A stretch of DNA of 64,000 nt from Bacteroidota bacterium (GCA_020160935.1 JAIUPL010000006.1:175172-239171), one strand, 5' to 3'. Shown: positions 34,795 to 44,287, counted from the first letter of the stretch. A program made the numbers and translations. Notes: generated by a model from the letters alone, not told the origin.

Positions 34795-35979
34795 ATGACC
34801 TGGAAACAATCTCTTTCCATTGGACTGGCCGCCCTTTTCTTCGCCGCCTGCCAATCGCCCTCTTCTGCACCCGAAAAACAACCCGCCGCTGTTTTTGTAG
34901 CAAACCCGCAACCCGTACCACACCAGGACGTGAAAACGTTGGGTATTGGCGCCGCGGCCCCTGATTTCAACTTGCCCGGCGCAGATGGAAAATATTACAG
35001 CCTGAAAGATTTTAAAGACGGGAAAGCGCTGGTAGTGATTTTTACCTGCAACCATTGCCCGACCGCACAGGCATACGAAGATCGAATTATCTCTTTCACG
35101 GCCGATTATAAATCCAAAGGTGTCGAAGTGGTTGCCATATCGCCCAACAGCCCGCTTGGTTTGTTGTACGAAGAATTGGGCTATTCCGATTTGAACGATG
35201 ATTATGTGGCCATGCAGCAACGTGCCTCCGATCACAAGTTCAATTTCCCGTATCTGTACGATGGAGATACGCAAGCCACTTCACTGCTGTATGGGCCTGC
35301 TGCCACGCCGCATGCATTTGTTTTTGATCAGGAAAGAAAACTGTGCTACACTGGCCGACTCGACCGAAAGGAAAAGCCGGGTACTGCCAACGCAGAAGAC
35401 CTGCGTGCCGCGGTTGATGCCGTGCTGGCAGGCCAGACGATTGCAGAGCCGGTAACACAAACTTTTGGCTGTTCTACCAAATGGGGCTGGAAAATAGAAC
35501 TGAAAACAAAAGCCGATGCTGATTGGGCTTCCAAAGAAGTAAAACTGGATAAAATCAATGTGTCAGGTGTGCAAAAACTACTCAAAAACGCCGATTCAGG
35601 AAAATTGCGCCTGATCAATATCTGGGCAACCTGGTGCGGACCTTGTGTGGTGGAATACCCGGATTTTATCGTATTGCAACGGATGTATGGAGCCCGCGAC
35701 TTTGAATTTGTTTCTATTTCCGCAGACAAGGCTGATAAAGAACCCAAAGTGATGGAATTTCTAAAAGACAAGCAATCAGCCGTTCAGAATTACCTGTTTG
35801 CAAGCGACGATAAATATGTGCTGGCCGAAGCCATTGGAAAAGACTGGAATGGCGCCTTGCCCTATACCATTTTGGTAGAACCTGGCGGCAAAGTGGTATG
35901 GCATCACCAGGGGGAAGTGGATTTTCAGGCGCTGAAACGCGCTATTGTTGAGCATCCAATGCTGGGCAGGGTGTATTGA
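34795..35979 (+). CDS. Lipoprotein with two thioredoxin-fold domains (AhpC/TSA-like + TlpA-like)
   Basis: Envelope redox protein of 394 residues. The lipobox ends FAAC (Cys19). Domain 1 (about 45-210) is an AhpC/TSA-type thioredoxin fold with an FTCNHCPTAQ redox site (Cys85, Cys88) in place of the usual peroxidatic motif. Domain 2 (about 250-394) is TlpA/ResA-like, with INIWATWCGPC (Cys281, Cys284). It is tethered to a membrane and probably reduces periplasmic disulfides, possibly for cytochrome maturation; that role is inference. The fusion of two different thioredoxin-fold types is common in Bacteroidota. A G11 run follows the stop. Confidence 0.88.
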   Translation: MTWKQSLSIGLAALFFAACQSPSSAPEKQPAAVFVANPQPVPHQDVKTLGIGAAAPDFNLPGADGKYYSLKDFKDGKALVVIFTCNHCPTAQAYEDRIISFTADYKSKGVEVVAISPNSPLGLLYEELGYSDLNDDYVAMQQRASDHKFNFPYLYDGDTQATSLLYGPAATPHAFVFDQERKLCYTGRLDRKEKPGTANAEDLRAAVDAVLAGQTIAEPVTQTFGCSTKWGWKIELKTKADADWASKEVKLDKINVSGVQKLLKNADSGKLRLINIWATWCGPCVVEYPDFIVLQRMYGARDFEFVSISADKADKEPKVMEFLKDKQSAVQNYLFASDDKYVLAEAIGKDWNGALPYTILVEPGGKVVWHHQGEVDFQALKRAIVEHPMLGRVY

Positions 35980-35986
35980 GGAAAGC

Positions 35987-35997
35987 GGGGGGGGGGG
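35987..35997 (+). repeat. Poly-G tract (11 G)
   Basis: Eleven consecutive G start 8 bases after the TGA of the double-thioredoxin gene. Such tracts are prone to slippage; it is outside any recognised reading frame. Confidence 0.8.
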
Positions 35998-36006
35998 TAT
36001 GGTAGG

Positions 36007-36171
36007 GTTAGCACAGTTTCCCGCAGAACGTAGAGTGGTTTCCCGCAGATCTCGCAGAATGTAGAGTACTCCTTTACATCGCTTTGAAGAAACAGGAGTA
36101 CTCTACATTCTGCGAGATCTGCGGGAAAATCTGCGTAAATCTGCGGGAAATTACTCTACGCATGGGAAACC
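36007..36171. repeat. Intergenic inverted repeat IR9 (cgcagat family)
   Basis: A perfect 35-bp core (36039-36073 with 36094-36128) is flanked by less regular copies of tttcccgcaga and tagagt on both sides. The words tttcccgcagat and gtagagta are shared with IR10, 3.9 kb away on the other side of the BNR/lipoprotein pair. It separates the convergent double-thioredoxin and lipoprotein genes. Confidence 0.85.
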
Positions 36172-36184
36172 ACTCAAACGCACA

Positions 36185-36922
36185 CTATTTCAGTTTCGCA
36201 GTAGCCGCCACGGTCGGCTTTTGTTTTTGCTGCTCTTCATCAAACGGCTTGATCACAATGGTCATCGTGTGGTTGTTGTCGCTCAGTTGAGCCAGTGAGT
36301 TGTCCGATTTTTTGATCTCGCGATCGGGGAAGTGATACACTTGCGTGTAACTCATATCGGCAAACATCATTTTCATCATTTCCAGTGATTCTTCACCGCC
36401 TTCTTCTTCGCCGCCGCCTTCAGACAGGGCTTTTTTGATTTCTTCACCGAGGTCGCCACTGGCAACACGTTCGAAGTTTTTGCCGCTAAATTTGAAAATT
36501 TCGTCCGTTTTGCTGTCGTATTTGTCCTTGTTGATGATTTTCAGGGCGCGATTCAGTGCGGCAGCATCAGCGAAGTCGAACGTATAACCAAATTTCAGGG
36601 TAGCCGTGTCGTTCACTTCCACCACATTGGAAATACCTTCCACGCCTTTTAGAGAAGAGGCAACCGAACTGAGTTGTTCGCCCATTTGCGACATGGAATT
36701 GTCTGCTCCAGCGCCTTCCTCAGGTACAACTGCCGTCGAATCGCCCCCCATTCCTTTCATCATATCCATCATTCCTTTCACTTCGCTCATATCGAGCGTC
36801 ATGGAGTAGGAGCCGTTGCCTTTATCCTTGAACGTAACCTCCTCAATGATGTGCAGGCAACTGGTGAGTGTCAGGCTGACCAAAGTGAGGGCAGCCACAA
36901 ATAAATTCTTCAGATTTTTCAT
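36185..36922 (-). CDS. Lipoprotein of unknown function
   Basis: Predicted lipoprotein of 245 residues with a TLTSC lipobox (Cys22) and a mature region of about 220 residues. An acidic glycine-rich stretch, GGGEEEGGEES, lies near the middle of the C-terminal half, and the sequence ends with lysine-containing KLK. The motif DKGNGSYSMTLDMSEVKGMM is a recognisable opening seen in other Bacteroidota lipoproteins of unassigned function. It is the second gene of a two-gene unit with the BNR protein (52-base gap). The start is the ATG of MKNLKNLF. Confidence 0.7.
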   Translation of the reverse strand: MKNLKNLFVAALTLVSLTLTSCLHIIEEVTFKDKGNGSYSMTLDMSEVKGMMDMMKGMGGDSTAVVPEEGAGADNSMSQMGEQLSSVASSLKGVEGISNVVEVNDTATLKFGYTFDFADAAALNRALKIINKDKYDSKTDEIFKFSGKNFERVASGDLGEEIKKALSEGGGEEEGGEESLEMMKMMFADMSYTQVYHFPDREIKKSDNSLAQLSDNNHTMTIVIKPFDEEQQKQKPTVAATAKLK

Positions 36923-36974
36923 TGAAAATGTAATGGTTAAAAAATTTTGGTTGCATGAGGCGGCGCCAAAGCGA

Positions 36975-39884
36975 CTATTCAATTACGAACTCCTTCGTTA
37001 CCGAAACATGGTTCATTTCGAGCGTAAAGGTATAACTGCCTTTTTGAAGATAATATTTCCCGCTGTCGGCTTTCTCCACGGTTGCGGGCTTTTTATCGTC
37101 TTTTTTTGATACCAGCAGTGCTTCCTGATACTTTTTGACACTTGCCGGGGCAATATCCAGTGAATACACAAACTCGTTGAGCCCTTTACGGACCTCCATA
37201 GTACCATTGTTCAGCACGACATCGGAGTTTTTCATCTGTACTTTCCATGCAGCATTTCCGACGGATGCAGCGTAAAATGTAACAGGCAACTCCGGATCTT
37301 TTATCTCTTCATACGGCTGTTGTTTGCCCCAGTTTTTGGAAAAACGTTTTCGGGAAATATCAAACAGGTGTATTGTCTCAGCCAGAACGTCTTTGGTCAG
37401 GCCTTCTATGGTCGAAACATTTATCCTGAATATTGAACGGCCGTGGGTGCCAATCAACAAATCGCGCTTCTTTTCCTGAATCACCAGGTCATGTACAGGC
37501 ACATCCGGAAAATCATGATTCAGTGTTTGAAATGACTGTCCATGATCCAGCGAGACATATACATTGTGGTCCGTACCTACATACAATACGTCCGGATTGT
37601 TCGGGTCTTCCCGCACGACGTTGATCGGTTCTGACGGCAAATCAAGTCCTATGCGGTTCCACCGCGTTCCATAATCTTCAGAAACATACAGATAGGCAGA
37701 GAAGTCATCCCATCGGTAACCATTCAGGCTGGCGTACACCCGGCTTTTTTCATGCGCAGACGCCTGCACTCGCGATACCCACAAGTGCTGCGGCAGGCTG
37801 TCGGAAATGCGCATCCAGGTATCGCCGCCGTCGCGACTCACGTGCACAAGGCCGTCGTCGGAACCCGTGTACAACAAACCGAATTTGAGCGGACTTTCAT
37901 GAATGGTGGTCAAAGTGCCATACGGAACATTACCGGGCTTTCCTCCTCCTGTGAGGTCGCCGGATATGGCATCCCAGTGATCTCCCTGATCGAACGAACG
38001 ATACAACTTGTTGGCGCCGAAATACAGCACATCCTGCTGGTGCCGACTCAAATGTATGGGCGTTTGCCAGTTGAAGCGCAGGGGCCGCTCACCCAGGTCG
38101 TGCCTTGGTGTAATGGCCGTATTTTTTCCACTGGTTTTATTGATTCTGTAATAAAACCCGAACTGAAAACCGGTATAAACCGTCTCGTTATCCCGTGTAT
38201 CCACTTGTACCTGCATGCCATCGCCTCCGAGCAGGGAACGGTATGGGTATGCGCCGGTTTGTTGCCAGGCGGAAGAAGCCTTGTAGGTCGATGGGCCTAC
38301 CCAGACACCGTTGTCCTGCGTGCCGCCATACACATTGTATGGCTCGTCTTCATCGGTGGCAATGGCGTAAAACTGGCCAACGGGCGGGTTGTTGCACTTG
38401 ATCCAGGATGCGCCGTTGTCCCAACTGATATTCAGGCCGCCGTCATTGCCATTCACCAGGTATCCGGGTTTTGCAGGGTCGAGCCAGAGTGCGTGATGGT
38501 CTACGTGCACATTGTCGCCATTGATATTTTTCCAGGTATTGCCGCCGTCTTCGCTCCGAATAATCAGAAAACCAATGAGGTACACCTGATCGGCATCATC
38601 GGGCATGCAACGGATATTGCTGAAATAATATCCGTATGTAAAGTGCATTTGTTCGATGGTTTCCTGATGGGTGCGTTTCCAGGTGGTGCCCCCGTCTTCG
38701 CTTCGGTACACTTCGGCGCCGATGTAGTCGGTTTCAAACAAACTGGCGTTGGCATCTTCGAGGTATTCCACCAGGGCGACGGGTTTGATTTTGTCCGATT
38801 TTACCCGCTTTTTCACTTCTTCTGCGCTGTATTTTTCAGGAAAACCGTTTTTCTCCAAAAAGTCGCCCAGTTTGTCATTGGGCAGTTTCAGAAAATCTTC
38901 TTTAGATATTTTACGCAGTTGATCTTTGCTAATCGCTTCCGTATCGATGGTGCTGGATTTCGACTTCAGGTTCTGATTGTCGATGCAGGCATACAGAATT
39001 GTTTTCCCGTTTTTTTTGCCGGCTGCCAGCCCGATTCTGCCGGTTTTCGGGCCTGAAGGGAAACCACTTGCAGTTGTATTGATCTGAAACCAGGTGTTGC
39101 CGCCATCGGTACTTTTCCAGATGCCGGAGCCTTCGCCTGCGCCGTCAAAATTCCAGGCACTCCGCTTGCGTTCCCAGGTAGCAGCATACAAAATGTTGGA
39201 GTCGTTAGGGTCGGCTACGAGGTCGATGGCGCCGGAAACCTCATTGACAAACAGGGTTTTTGTCCAGGTTTTTCCGCCATCCACGGTTTTGTAAACGCCG
39301 CGTTCGGGGTTGGCGGAGTAAAGGTGTCCGAGCACGGCCACCCAGACGGTATTGGTGTCGGTTGGGTGCAGGATGATACGTGCAATGTGCTGGCTTTCCG
39401 GCAATCCGCACCAGGTCCAGTGTTTTCCCTGGTCGTTGCTTTTGTAGACTCCTGTACCTGCATAGGAAGAGCGGCTGCTATTGGCTTCGCCGCTGCCAAC
39501 CCAAAGGATGTTATGTGCCCAGTCGACGGCGATATCGCCGATGGTCATGCTGGCTTCTTGATCAAAAACAGGTTGAAAGGTGGTAGCGTTGTTGCTGCTG
39601 TACCACAGGCCGCCCGACGCATAGGCCACATACATTTCTGATGTTTGAGCGGGATTGACATCGACATCGGTGACGCGGCAGGAAAATATGGACGGGCCGA
39701 TGCTTTGCGGATTTAAGACGGAGATGAGTGAGTTTTGTTCCAGTCTTTTTCTCTGCTCAAATCCTTGTAAGCGTGTATCGGCAGGGGTAGGGTTGGGCTG
39801 GGCAAAGACTTGTAGAGAATGGGAGAAAACCACACCTATCAAAATAGCACGAAGCCAGCATCCATGAAGTGGGCGTATTTTCAT
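36975..39884 (-). CDS. Secreted BNR/VPS10-like beta-propeller protein
   Basis: Exported protein of 969 residues. It has a signal peptide (about 1-28) and a long series of BNR/Asp-box repeats of the S-x-D-x-G-x-T-W type, for example KSNDQGKHWTW, KTVDGGKTWTK, STDGGNTWFQI, RSEDGGTTWKR and RSEDGGNTWKN. These form one or two propellers like VPS10/sortilin or glycoside hydrolase 74-like proteins. The C-terminal 150 residues are beta-sandwich-like. In Bacteroidota these are annotated as glycosyl hydrolase or sialidase-like proteins without proof of activity. Transcribed first, with the lipoprotein gene 52 bases downstream; the pair is flanked by IR9 and IR10. Confidence 0.85.
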   Translation of the reverse strand: MKIRPLHGCWLRAILIGVVFSHSLQVFAQPNPTPADTRLQGFEQRKRLEQNSLISVLNPQSIGPSIFSCRVTDVDVNPAQTSEMYVAYASGGLWYSSNNATTFQPVFDQEASMTIGDIAVDWAHNILWVGSGEANSSRSSYAGTGVYKSNDQGKHWTWCGLPESQHIARIILHPTDTNTVWVAVLGHLYSANPERGVYKTVDGGKTWTKTLFVNEVSGAIDLVADPNDSNILYAATWERKRSAWNFDGAGEGSGIWKSTDGGNTWFQINTTASGFPSGPKTGRIGLAAGKKNGKTILYACIDNQNLKSKSSTIDTEAISKDQLRKISKEDFLKLPNDKLGDFLEKNGFPEKYSAEEVKKRVKSDKIKPVALVEYLEDANASLFETDYIGAEVYRSEDGGTTWKRTHQETIEQMHFTYGYYFSNIRCMPDDADQVYLIGFLIIRSEDGGNTWKNINGDNVHVDHHALWLDPAKPGYLVNGNDGGLNISWDNGASWIKCNNPPVGQFYAIATDEDEPYNVYGGTQDNGVWVGPSTYKASSAWQQTGAYPYRSLLGGDGMQVQVDTRDNETVYTGFQFGFYYRINKTSGKNTAITPRHDLGERPLRFNWQTPIHLSRHQQDVLYFGANKLYRSFDQGDHWDAISGDLTGGGKPGNVPYGTLTTIHESPLKFGLLYTGSDDGLVHVSRDGGDTWMRISDSLPQHLWVSRVQASAHEKSRVYASLNGYRWDDFSAYLYVSEDYGTRWNRIGLDLPSEPINVVREDPNNPDVLYVGTDHNVYVSLDHGQSFQTLNHDFPDVPVHDLVIQEKKRDLLIGTHGRSIFRINVSTIEGLTKDVLAETIHLFDISRKRFSKNWGKQQPYEEIKDPELPVTFYAASVGNAAWKVQMKNSDVVLNNGTMEVRKGLNEFVYSLDIAPASVKKYQEALLVSKKDDKKPATVEKADSGKYYLQKGSYTFTLEMNHVSVTKEFVIE

Positions 39885-39964
39885 AGCGGTTATTTTTTGG
39901 GGAAAGATACAAACTCGGTTTTAATTGGTTTTTGCGTTGGAGAGGGGTTTTTTGTAGATTTTCT

Positions 39965-40115
39965 GTAGAGTAATTTCCCGCAGATTTTCGCAGAATACAC
40001 GCAGATTTTCGCAGATCGTAGAGTACACAAATTGCTATCAGTCAATGTTTTAGTTACTCTACGATCTGCGAAAATCTGCGTGTATTCTGCGAAAATCTGC
40101 GGGAAATTACTCTAC
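39965..40115. repeat. Intergenic inverted repeat IR10 (cgcagat family), 61-bp perfect arms
   Basis: Arms at 39965-40025 and 40055-40115 match at all 61 positions around a 29-base loop. Each arm holds two copies of cgcagattttcgcaga, 22 bases apart, and begins and ends with gtagagta. It shares words with IR9. Perfect arms of this length imply recent origin or active homogenisation. Confidence 0.92.
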
Positions 40116-40138
40116 GGAAACCCCTCCACAAATCAAAC

Positions 40139-40729
40139 CTACCCCGCACTATACGAATGTTGCCCACGCTGATAATCTTCCGTGGTGTACCTTCCCGGGA
40201 ACTCGATAAAGCGCAAGGCCTGCGTAGCACCTATTTCAGAAGTGAAATATCCCCAGATAGCCAGGTCTTTGATCACCCGAAAATAGTGGCTCGGCGTTTC
40301 TTTTGCTTTGTTTTTCTGAAATGCCTTTTGCTCGCTATCGAGTTCGGTGAGCAGATCGGTACGCATGGCAGCACTCAGTTTCATGAATTTTTTGCCATAG
40401 CGTTTGACACTTTCCGCATCGATTTTGGCCAGTCCTTCCACGAAGAGCGTCTGATTGGCCGGTTCGTAACAGTCGCTCACCATAACAGCCATAAACTGGC
40501 CGGTTTTGGCGGCTTTGGCGCCGGGAATATCAGTAGCCGGAATAATGGTTTCGGCAATTTCGTTGAGCATTTTTACCTGTGCCTTGCTAAACAGGCCAAT
40601 GGCGCTGGAATCATCAGGCAGGTTATCGAATTGATCCCAGTCTACATTTTTGGCCAGGATGCTTTCGGCGCCGAGCAACGTACCCCCAAAAACCAGGGCG
40701 GTGCGCTGCAAAAGTTCGCGTCGGTTCAT
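40139..40729 (-). CDS. Gluconate 2-dehydrogenase subunit 3 family protein
   Basis: Small accessory subunit of 196 residues. A twin-arginine-like leader MNRRELLQRTALVFGG suggests export, and the family pattern follows: IAETIIPATDIPGAKAA, a metal/flavin-contact-like MVSDCYEP and the C-terminal YFTSEIGATQALRF and GRYTTEDY. It goes with the GMC-type FAD subunit encoded 38 bases upstream. In known enzymes, subunit 3 acts as a chaperone or structural partner of the FAD subunit and is exported with it. Confidence 0.88.
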   Translation of the reverse strand: MNRRELLQRTALVFGGTLLGAESILAKNVDWDQFDNLPDDSSAIGLFSKAQVKMLNEIAETIIPATDIPGAKAAKTGQFMAVMVSDCYEPANQTLFVEGLAKIDAESVKRYGKKFMKLSAAMRTDLLTELDSEQKAFQKNKAKETPSHYFRVIKDLAIWGYFTSEIGATQALRFIEFPGRYTTEDYQRGQHSYSAG

Positions 40730-40767
40730 ATGTTTCTGATAATGAATTAATTGTGAAACGAAAGTGT

Positions 40768-42444
40768 TTACAGATTTCCTTTTTTCAGTTCTGACACTGC
40801 GTAGTCGGCCGCGCGAGCCGTCAGCGCCATAAACGTGAGCGAAGGATTGACGCAGGCGATGGAGGTCATGCAGGAGCCGTCGGTGACAAAGACATTGGGC
40901 ACATCGTGCATTTGGTTCCAGCGGTTGAGTACCGACGTTTTCGGGTCGTTGCCCATACGCGCCGTCCCCATTTCATGGATAGCCATGCCCGGGAAAGAGC
41001 CATTGTCATAAGAACGTACATTTTTCACGCCAGAGGCTTCCAGCATTTCCGCCGCATCGGCCATCATGTCTTTGCGCATTTTGTTCTCGTTTTCTTTCAG
41101 TTCGCAGTCGATAGCCAGTACATACTGTCCCCACTTGTCTTTTTTCGTTTTGTCGAGCGTCACTTTGTTGTCGTGGTAAGGGAGCATTTCGCCGAAGCCC
41201 CCCATACCGATACTCCAGGCGCCAGGTTCGCGCAGTTCTTCTTTCAGTTTGGCGCCAATGCTCAATTCTGCTACCTCGCGTGTCCAATCCTGGCGATTGG
41301 CGCCACCCTGGTACCCGAATCCGCGCAGGTAGTCGCGTTTGTCGCCAAAGAGGTTGCGGTAACGAGGCACATAAATGCCGTTCGCGCGCCGTCCGTACGG
41401 GATTTTGTCTTCAAAGCCTTCCATGGTACCTCCTGCACCGCAACGGAAGTGGTGATCCATCAGGTTGTGGCCCAATTCGCCACTGCTATTGCCAAGGCCA
41501 TCGGGCAGTCCGCCCATTTCAATTGAGTTGAGCAGCAACTGAGTGGAGCCGAGCGTAGAACCGCACACGAAAATGATTTTTGCCTCATATTCAATGTGTT
41601 CCATCGTTTCAGCGTCGATGACGAGCACACCTTTCGCACGTTTTTTGGTTTTATCGTACAAAATCTGGTTAACGATAGAGTAGGGGCGCAGCGTCAGGTT
41701 TCCAGTGGCTACGGCGGCAGGGAGCGTGGCCGACTGGGTGCTGAAATAAGCGCCGAACGGGCACCCGCGCGAGCACAGATTGCGATACTGGCAACTTCCG
41801 CGCCCGTTGTGCGGTTCAGTCAGGTTGGCTACCCGGCCGATGATCATGCGGCGATGGTCCCATTTTTCCTTGATGCGTGCAGCCACCGTTTTTTCGACAA
41901 TATTCATTTCCATGGGCGGCAAAAACTTACCATCCGGCAATTGTGGCAAACCTTCGAGCGAACCGCTGATACCGGCGAATGTTTCCACATAATCGTACCA
42001 GGGGGCAATGTCCTTGTAGCGAATAGGCCAGTCGATGGCGATGCCCTCGTTTTTGTTGGCTTCAAAGTCGAAATCGCTCAGACGATAACTCTGGCGGCCC
42101 CACATCAGCGATTTTCCACCTACATGGAAGCCACGATACCAGTCGAAGCGCTTCACTTCGGTGTAAGGGCACTCCAGGTCATTTACCCACCAATCGGGCG
42201 TGAATTCGGAGTAAGGATAATCCCGTTTTTGAACGGGGTGGGTGGCTTTCATTTCATTGGTAATACGGCCGCGGTGCGGGAATTCCCAGGTTCTTTTATA
42301 CGTGCTGTTGTAATCGGTCACGTGTTTCACGTCCTTTCCACGCTCCAGCATGAGCACCTTCAAGCCTTTTTCGGTGAGTTCTTTGGCCGCCCAGCCACCG
42401 GAAATACCGGAGCCGACGACGATAGCATCATATTTTTCTGCCAT
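40768..42444 (-). CDS. GMC-family FAD oxidoreductase (gluconate/sugar dehydrogenase type)
   Basis: Flavoenzyme of 558 residues. The FAD-binding loop is IVVGSGISGGWAAKEL (GSGISGG at 12-18) and the FAD-contact region FHVGGKSLMWGRQSYR is clear. A cysteine-rich cluster, CQYRNLCSRGCPFG, follows in the middle. The C-terminal GMC signature runs MAIHEMGTARMGNDP through AINPS-like CVNPSLTFMALTARA. These dehydrogenases oxidise sugars or polyols and pass electrons to a cytochrome. No signal is seen here, so export would depend on the twin-arginine-like leader of the subunit 3 protein, which follows 38 bases downstream. Confidence 0.92.
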   Translation of the reverse strand: MAEKYDAIVVGSGISGGWAAKELTEKGLKVLMLERGKDVKHVTDYNSTYKRTWEFPHRGRITNEMKATHPVQKRDYPYSEFTPDWWVNDLECPYTEVKRFDWYRGFHVGGKSLMWGRQSYRLSDFDFEANKNEGIAIDWPIRYKDIAPWYDYVETFAGISGSLEGLPQLPDGKFLPPMEMNIVEKTVAARIKEKWDHRRMIIGRVANLTEPHNGRGSCQYRNLCSRGCPFGAYFSTQSATLPAAVATGNLTLRPYSIVNQILYDKTKKRAKGVLVIDAETMEHIEYEAKIIFVCGSTLGSTQLLLNSIEMGGLPDGLGNSSGELGHNLMDHHFRCGAGGTMEGFEDKIPYGRRANGIYVPRYRNLFGDKRDYLRGFGYQGGANRQDWTREVAELSIGAKLKEELREPGAWSIGMGGFGEMLPYHDNKVTLDKTKKDKWGQYVLAIDCELKENENKMRKDMMADAAEMLEASGVKNVRSYDNGSFPGMAIHEMGTARMGNDPKTSVLNRWNQMHDVPNVFVTDGSCMTSIACVNPSLTFMALTARAADYAVSELKKGNL

Positions 42445-42516
42445 ATTATGTGTTTAAATGATTGAAATTCAAGACTGTAGCATCATTCGATAACAATGGG
42501 GAAGGAATGCCTTGTG

Positions 42517-43392
42517 CTACACATCGCAGATGTCGATGGCTTTTGAAAGCGAGGCCAGTTTGTCTTTGGAAACGGGAATAAACTCCTGCGCTACGAAGCC
42601 TTTGTGGCCCGTTTCGGCTATGGCGCGCATGATCGCCGGGTAGTACAATTCCTGCGAGTCGTCGATTTCATGGCGGCCCGGCACGCCCGCTGTATGGTAA
42701 TGACCGATATAGGCATGGTGATCGCGGATAGTGCGTATGACATCGCCTTCGTCGATCTGCATATGGTAAATGTCATACAGCAGTTTGAAATGTTCCGAGC
42801 CGATACGCTTGCACAGTTCTACGCCCCAGGGTGTGCGATCACACATATAGTCTTTGTGGTCGACGCGCGAGTTGAGTAGTTCCATGTGGATGATGACGCC
42901 GTGTTTTTCCGCAATGGGTATAATTTTTTTGAGCCCTTCGACGCAGTTGCGCAGCCCCGTTTCGTCGTCCATGCCCCGGCGGTTGCCGCTGAAACAGATC
43001 AGGTTCTGGTAACCGGCATTGGCGACCATCGGAATCATTTCCGTGTAGTTTTTGATGAGTTGCGCATGAAATTTCGGGTCGTTCCATCCATCCACCAGAT
43101 TGATTTCTGCGCCATTGCACATGGAGGAGAAAATTCCGTGGCGTTTGAGCGTCTCCCAGTCTTTGGGCCCCACGAGGTCGATGGCCTCGATGCCCACCTG
43201 TTTCAGGAAAACGCAGAAATCATCCAGGGGTACGTCATTGAAGCACCAGCGGCAAACGGCATGGCGAATTTTCCCGTTTCTTGTCACAGGTAGCATCTTT
43301 TCTGTAGTTTCAGCAATGGTTTTTCCTGGAGAAGCGCTCATGGCGGCTGCGCCGGCGAGCAGGGTTTTCAGGGCAGTGCGACGGGTAGGCAT
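42517..43392 (-). CDS. TIM-barrel hydroxypyruvate isomerase-like protein, exported
   Basis: AP-endonuclease-2/hydroxypyruvate-isomerase-type TIM barrel of 291 residues with a twin-arginine-like leader MPTRRTALKTLLAGAAAM. Barrel landmarks are NLICFSGNRRG, VIIHMELLNSRVDHKDYM, FKLLYDIYHMQIDEGD and the metal-binding GHYHTAGVPGRHEID, ending with GFVAQEF. The substrate is likely a sugar or keto-sugar derivative. It precedes the GMC gene by 72 bases on the same strand, and this trio may oxidise and isomerise one sugar outside the cytoplasm. Confidence 0.88.
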   Translation of the reverse strand: MPTRRTALKTLLAGAAAMSASPGKTIAETTEKMLPVTRNGKIRHAVCRWCFNDVPLDDFCVFLKQVGIEAIDLVGPKDWETLKRHGIFSSMCNGAEINLVDGWNDPKFHAQLIKNYTEMIPMVANAGYQNLICFSGNRRGMDDETGLRNCVEGLKKIIPIAEKHGVIIHMELLNSRVDHKDYMCDRTPWGVELCKRIGSEHFKLLYDIYHMQIDEGDVIRTIRDHHAYIGHYHTAGVPGRHEIDDSQELYYPAIMRAIAETGHKGFVAQEFIPVSKDKLASLSKAIDICDV

Positions 43393-43497
43393 CTTTGCAA
43401 AAGGAATGATGAATGTAAATTATTAATGGCTGCGAAGATGCTGCAAAAAAATAAATTCCAAACAATCCGGCGATGCCATATTTTTATTTTGGAAATG

Positions 43498-44139
43498 TTA
43501 AAAATTGGCTAAACCCTGCTCGATCACCTCCCTGATGTTCGGATACACCTCCACCCCGCCCGAGAGCCAGGAACGCGGTTCCACCCATTCGATTTTTTCA
43601 ATATCTTCTTCAGTTTGTGGAATGAGTTGCAGATCGGAGGTGTCCATAAAATACCACCAGGTTTTTTTCAGGATGCGTTTTCCTTTCAACTCGTAGGTAT
43701 GATAGGTATGTGCCAGGAATGGCCCTAACCGCAGGTGTACCAGCCCGGTCTCCTCCTGCACTTCGCGTATGGCTGCTTGTTCGGGTGTTTCTCCCGGATC
43801 GATTTTTCCTTTGGGCATATCCCAGGAACCGCGTCGGTAAAAAACCAGGAGTTCCCCTTTGTCATTGCGCACGTAGCCACCGGCGGCTTCCAGTACGGTA
43901 AAACACTCCATAAAATCGTTCCACAGGCCATCCAGGTCGTCGTGGTACAAGACGACCGTACGCACATCCCGGTTTTTATCCAGCAGGTCGAGGTACTGTT
44001 TGATGGTCTTTTTTTTGCCGATATAATAGGCTACGTGGACGTTTTTGGCGGCCTGAATGCCCAATTCGCGCATTCCTTCTGTAGTTGTTAGAAAAACCGG
44101 CTTTCCGTTAATGTAGATTTTATACTTTTGCTCCCTCAT
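43498..44139 (-). CDS. Nudix hydrolase
   Basis: Nudix protein of 213 residues. The Nudix box is GKIDPGETPEQAAIREVQEE with the conserved EE followed by TGL (residues 111-133), and an accessory N-terminal domain of about 80 residues precedes it (KYKIYINGKPVFLT). The substrate (nucleotide diphosphate or polyphosphate) is unknown. I use the ATG at 44139; 44148 is an alternative. It may share a promoter region with the downstream cassette, but there is a 105-base gap. Confidence 0.88.
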   Translation of the reverse strand: MREQKYKIYINGKPVFLTTTEGMRELGIQAAKNVHVAYYIGKKKTIKQYLDLLDKNRDVRTVVLYHDDLDGLWNDFMECFTVLEAAGGYVRNDKGELLVFYRRGSWDMPKGKIDPGETPEQAAIREVQEETGLVHLRLGPFLAHTYHTYELKGKRILKKTWWYFMDTSDLQLIPQTEEDIEKIEWVEPRSWLSGGVEVYPNIREVIEQGLANF

Positions 44140-44287
44140 ATCATTCATTTTTAGGGCAATGATAGGAGGTTTTACAATACGGGTGAAATTTGTTTCAGCG
44201 AATATGCTGCACATGTATTGATAACGGAATTTTAAAGTTATTCACCGCTATAACCCTTTTTTGCAACCCATGGGGGTTGTTGTTGCA

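Noticed and set aside
37752..39056. A 434-codon plus-strand frame across the BNR-propeller gene
   Set aside because: The minus-strand gene has a full signal peptide and dozens of Asp-box repeats; the plus-strand frame lacks any recognisable motif.
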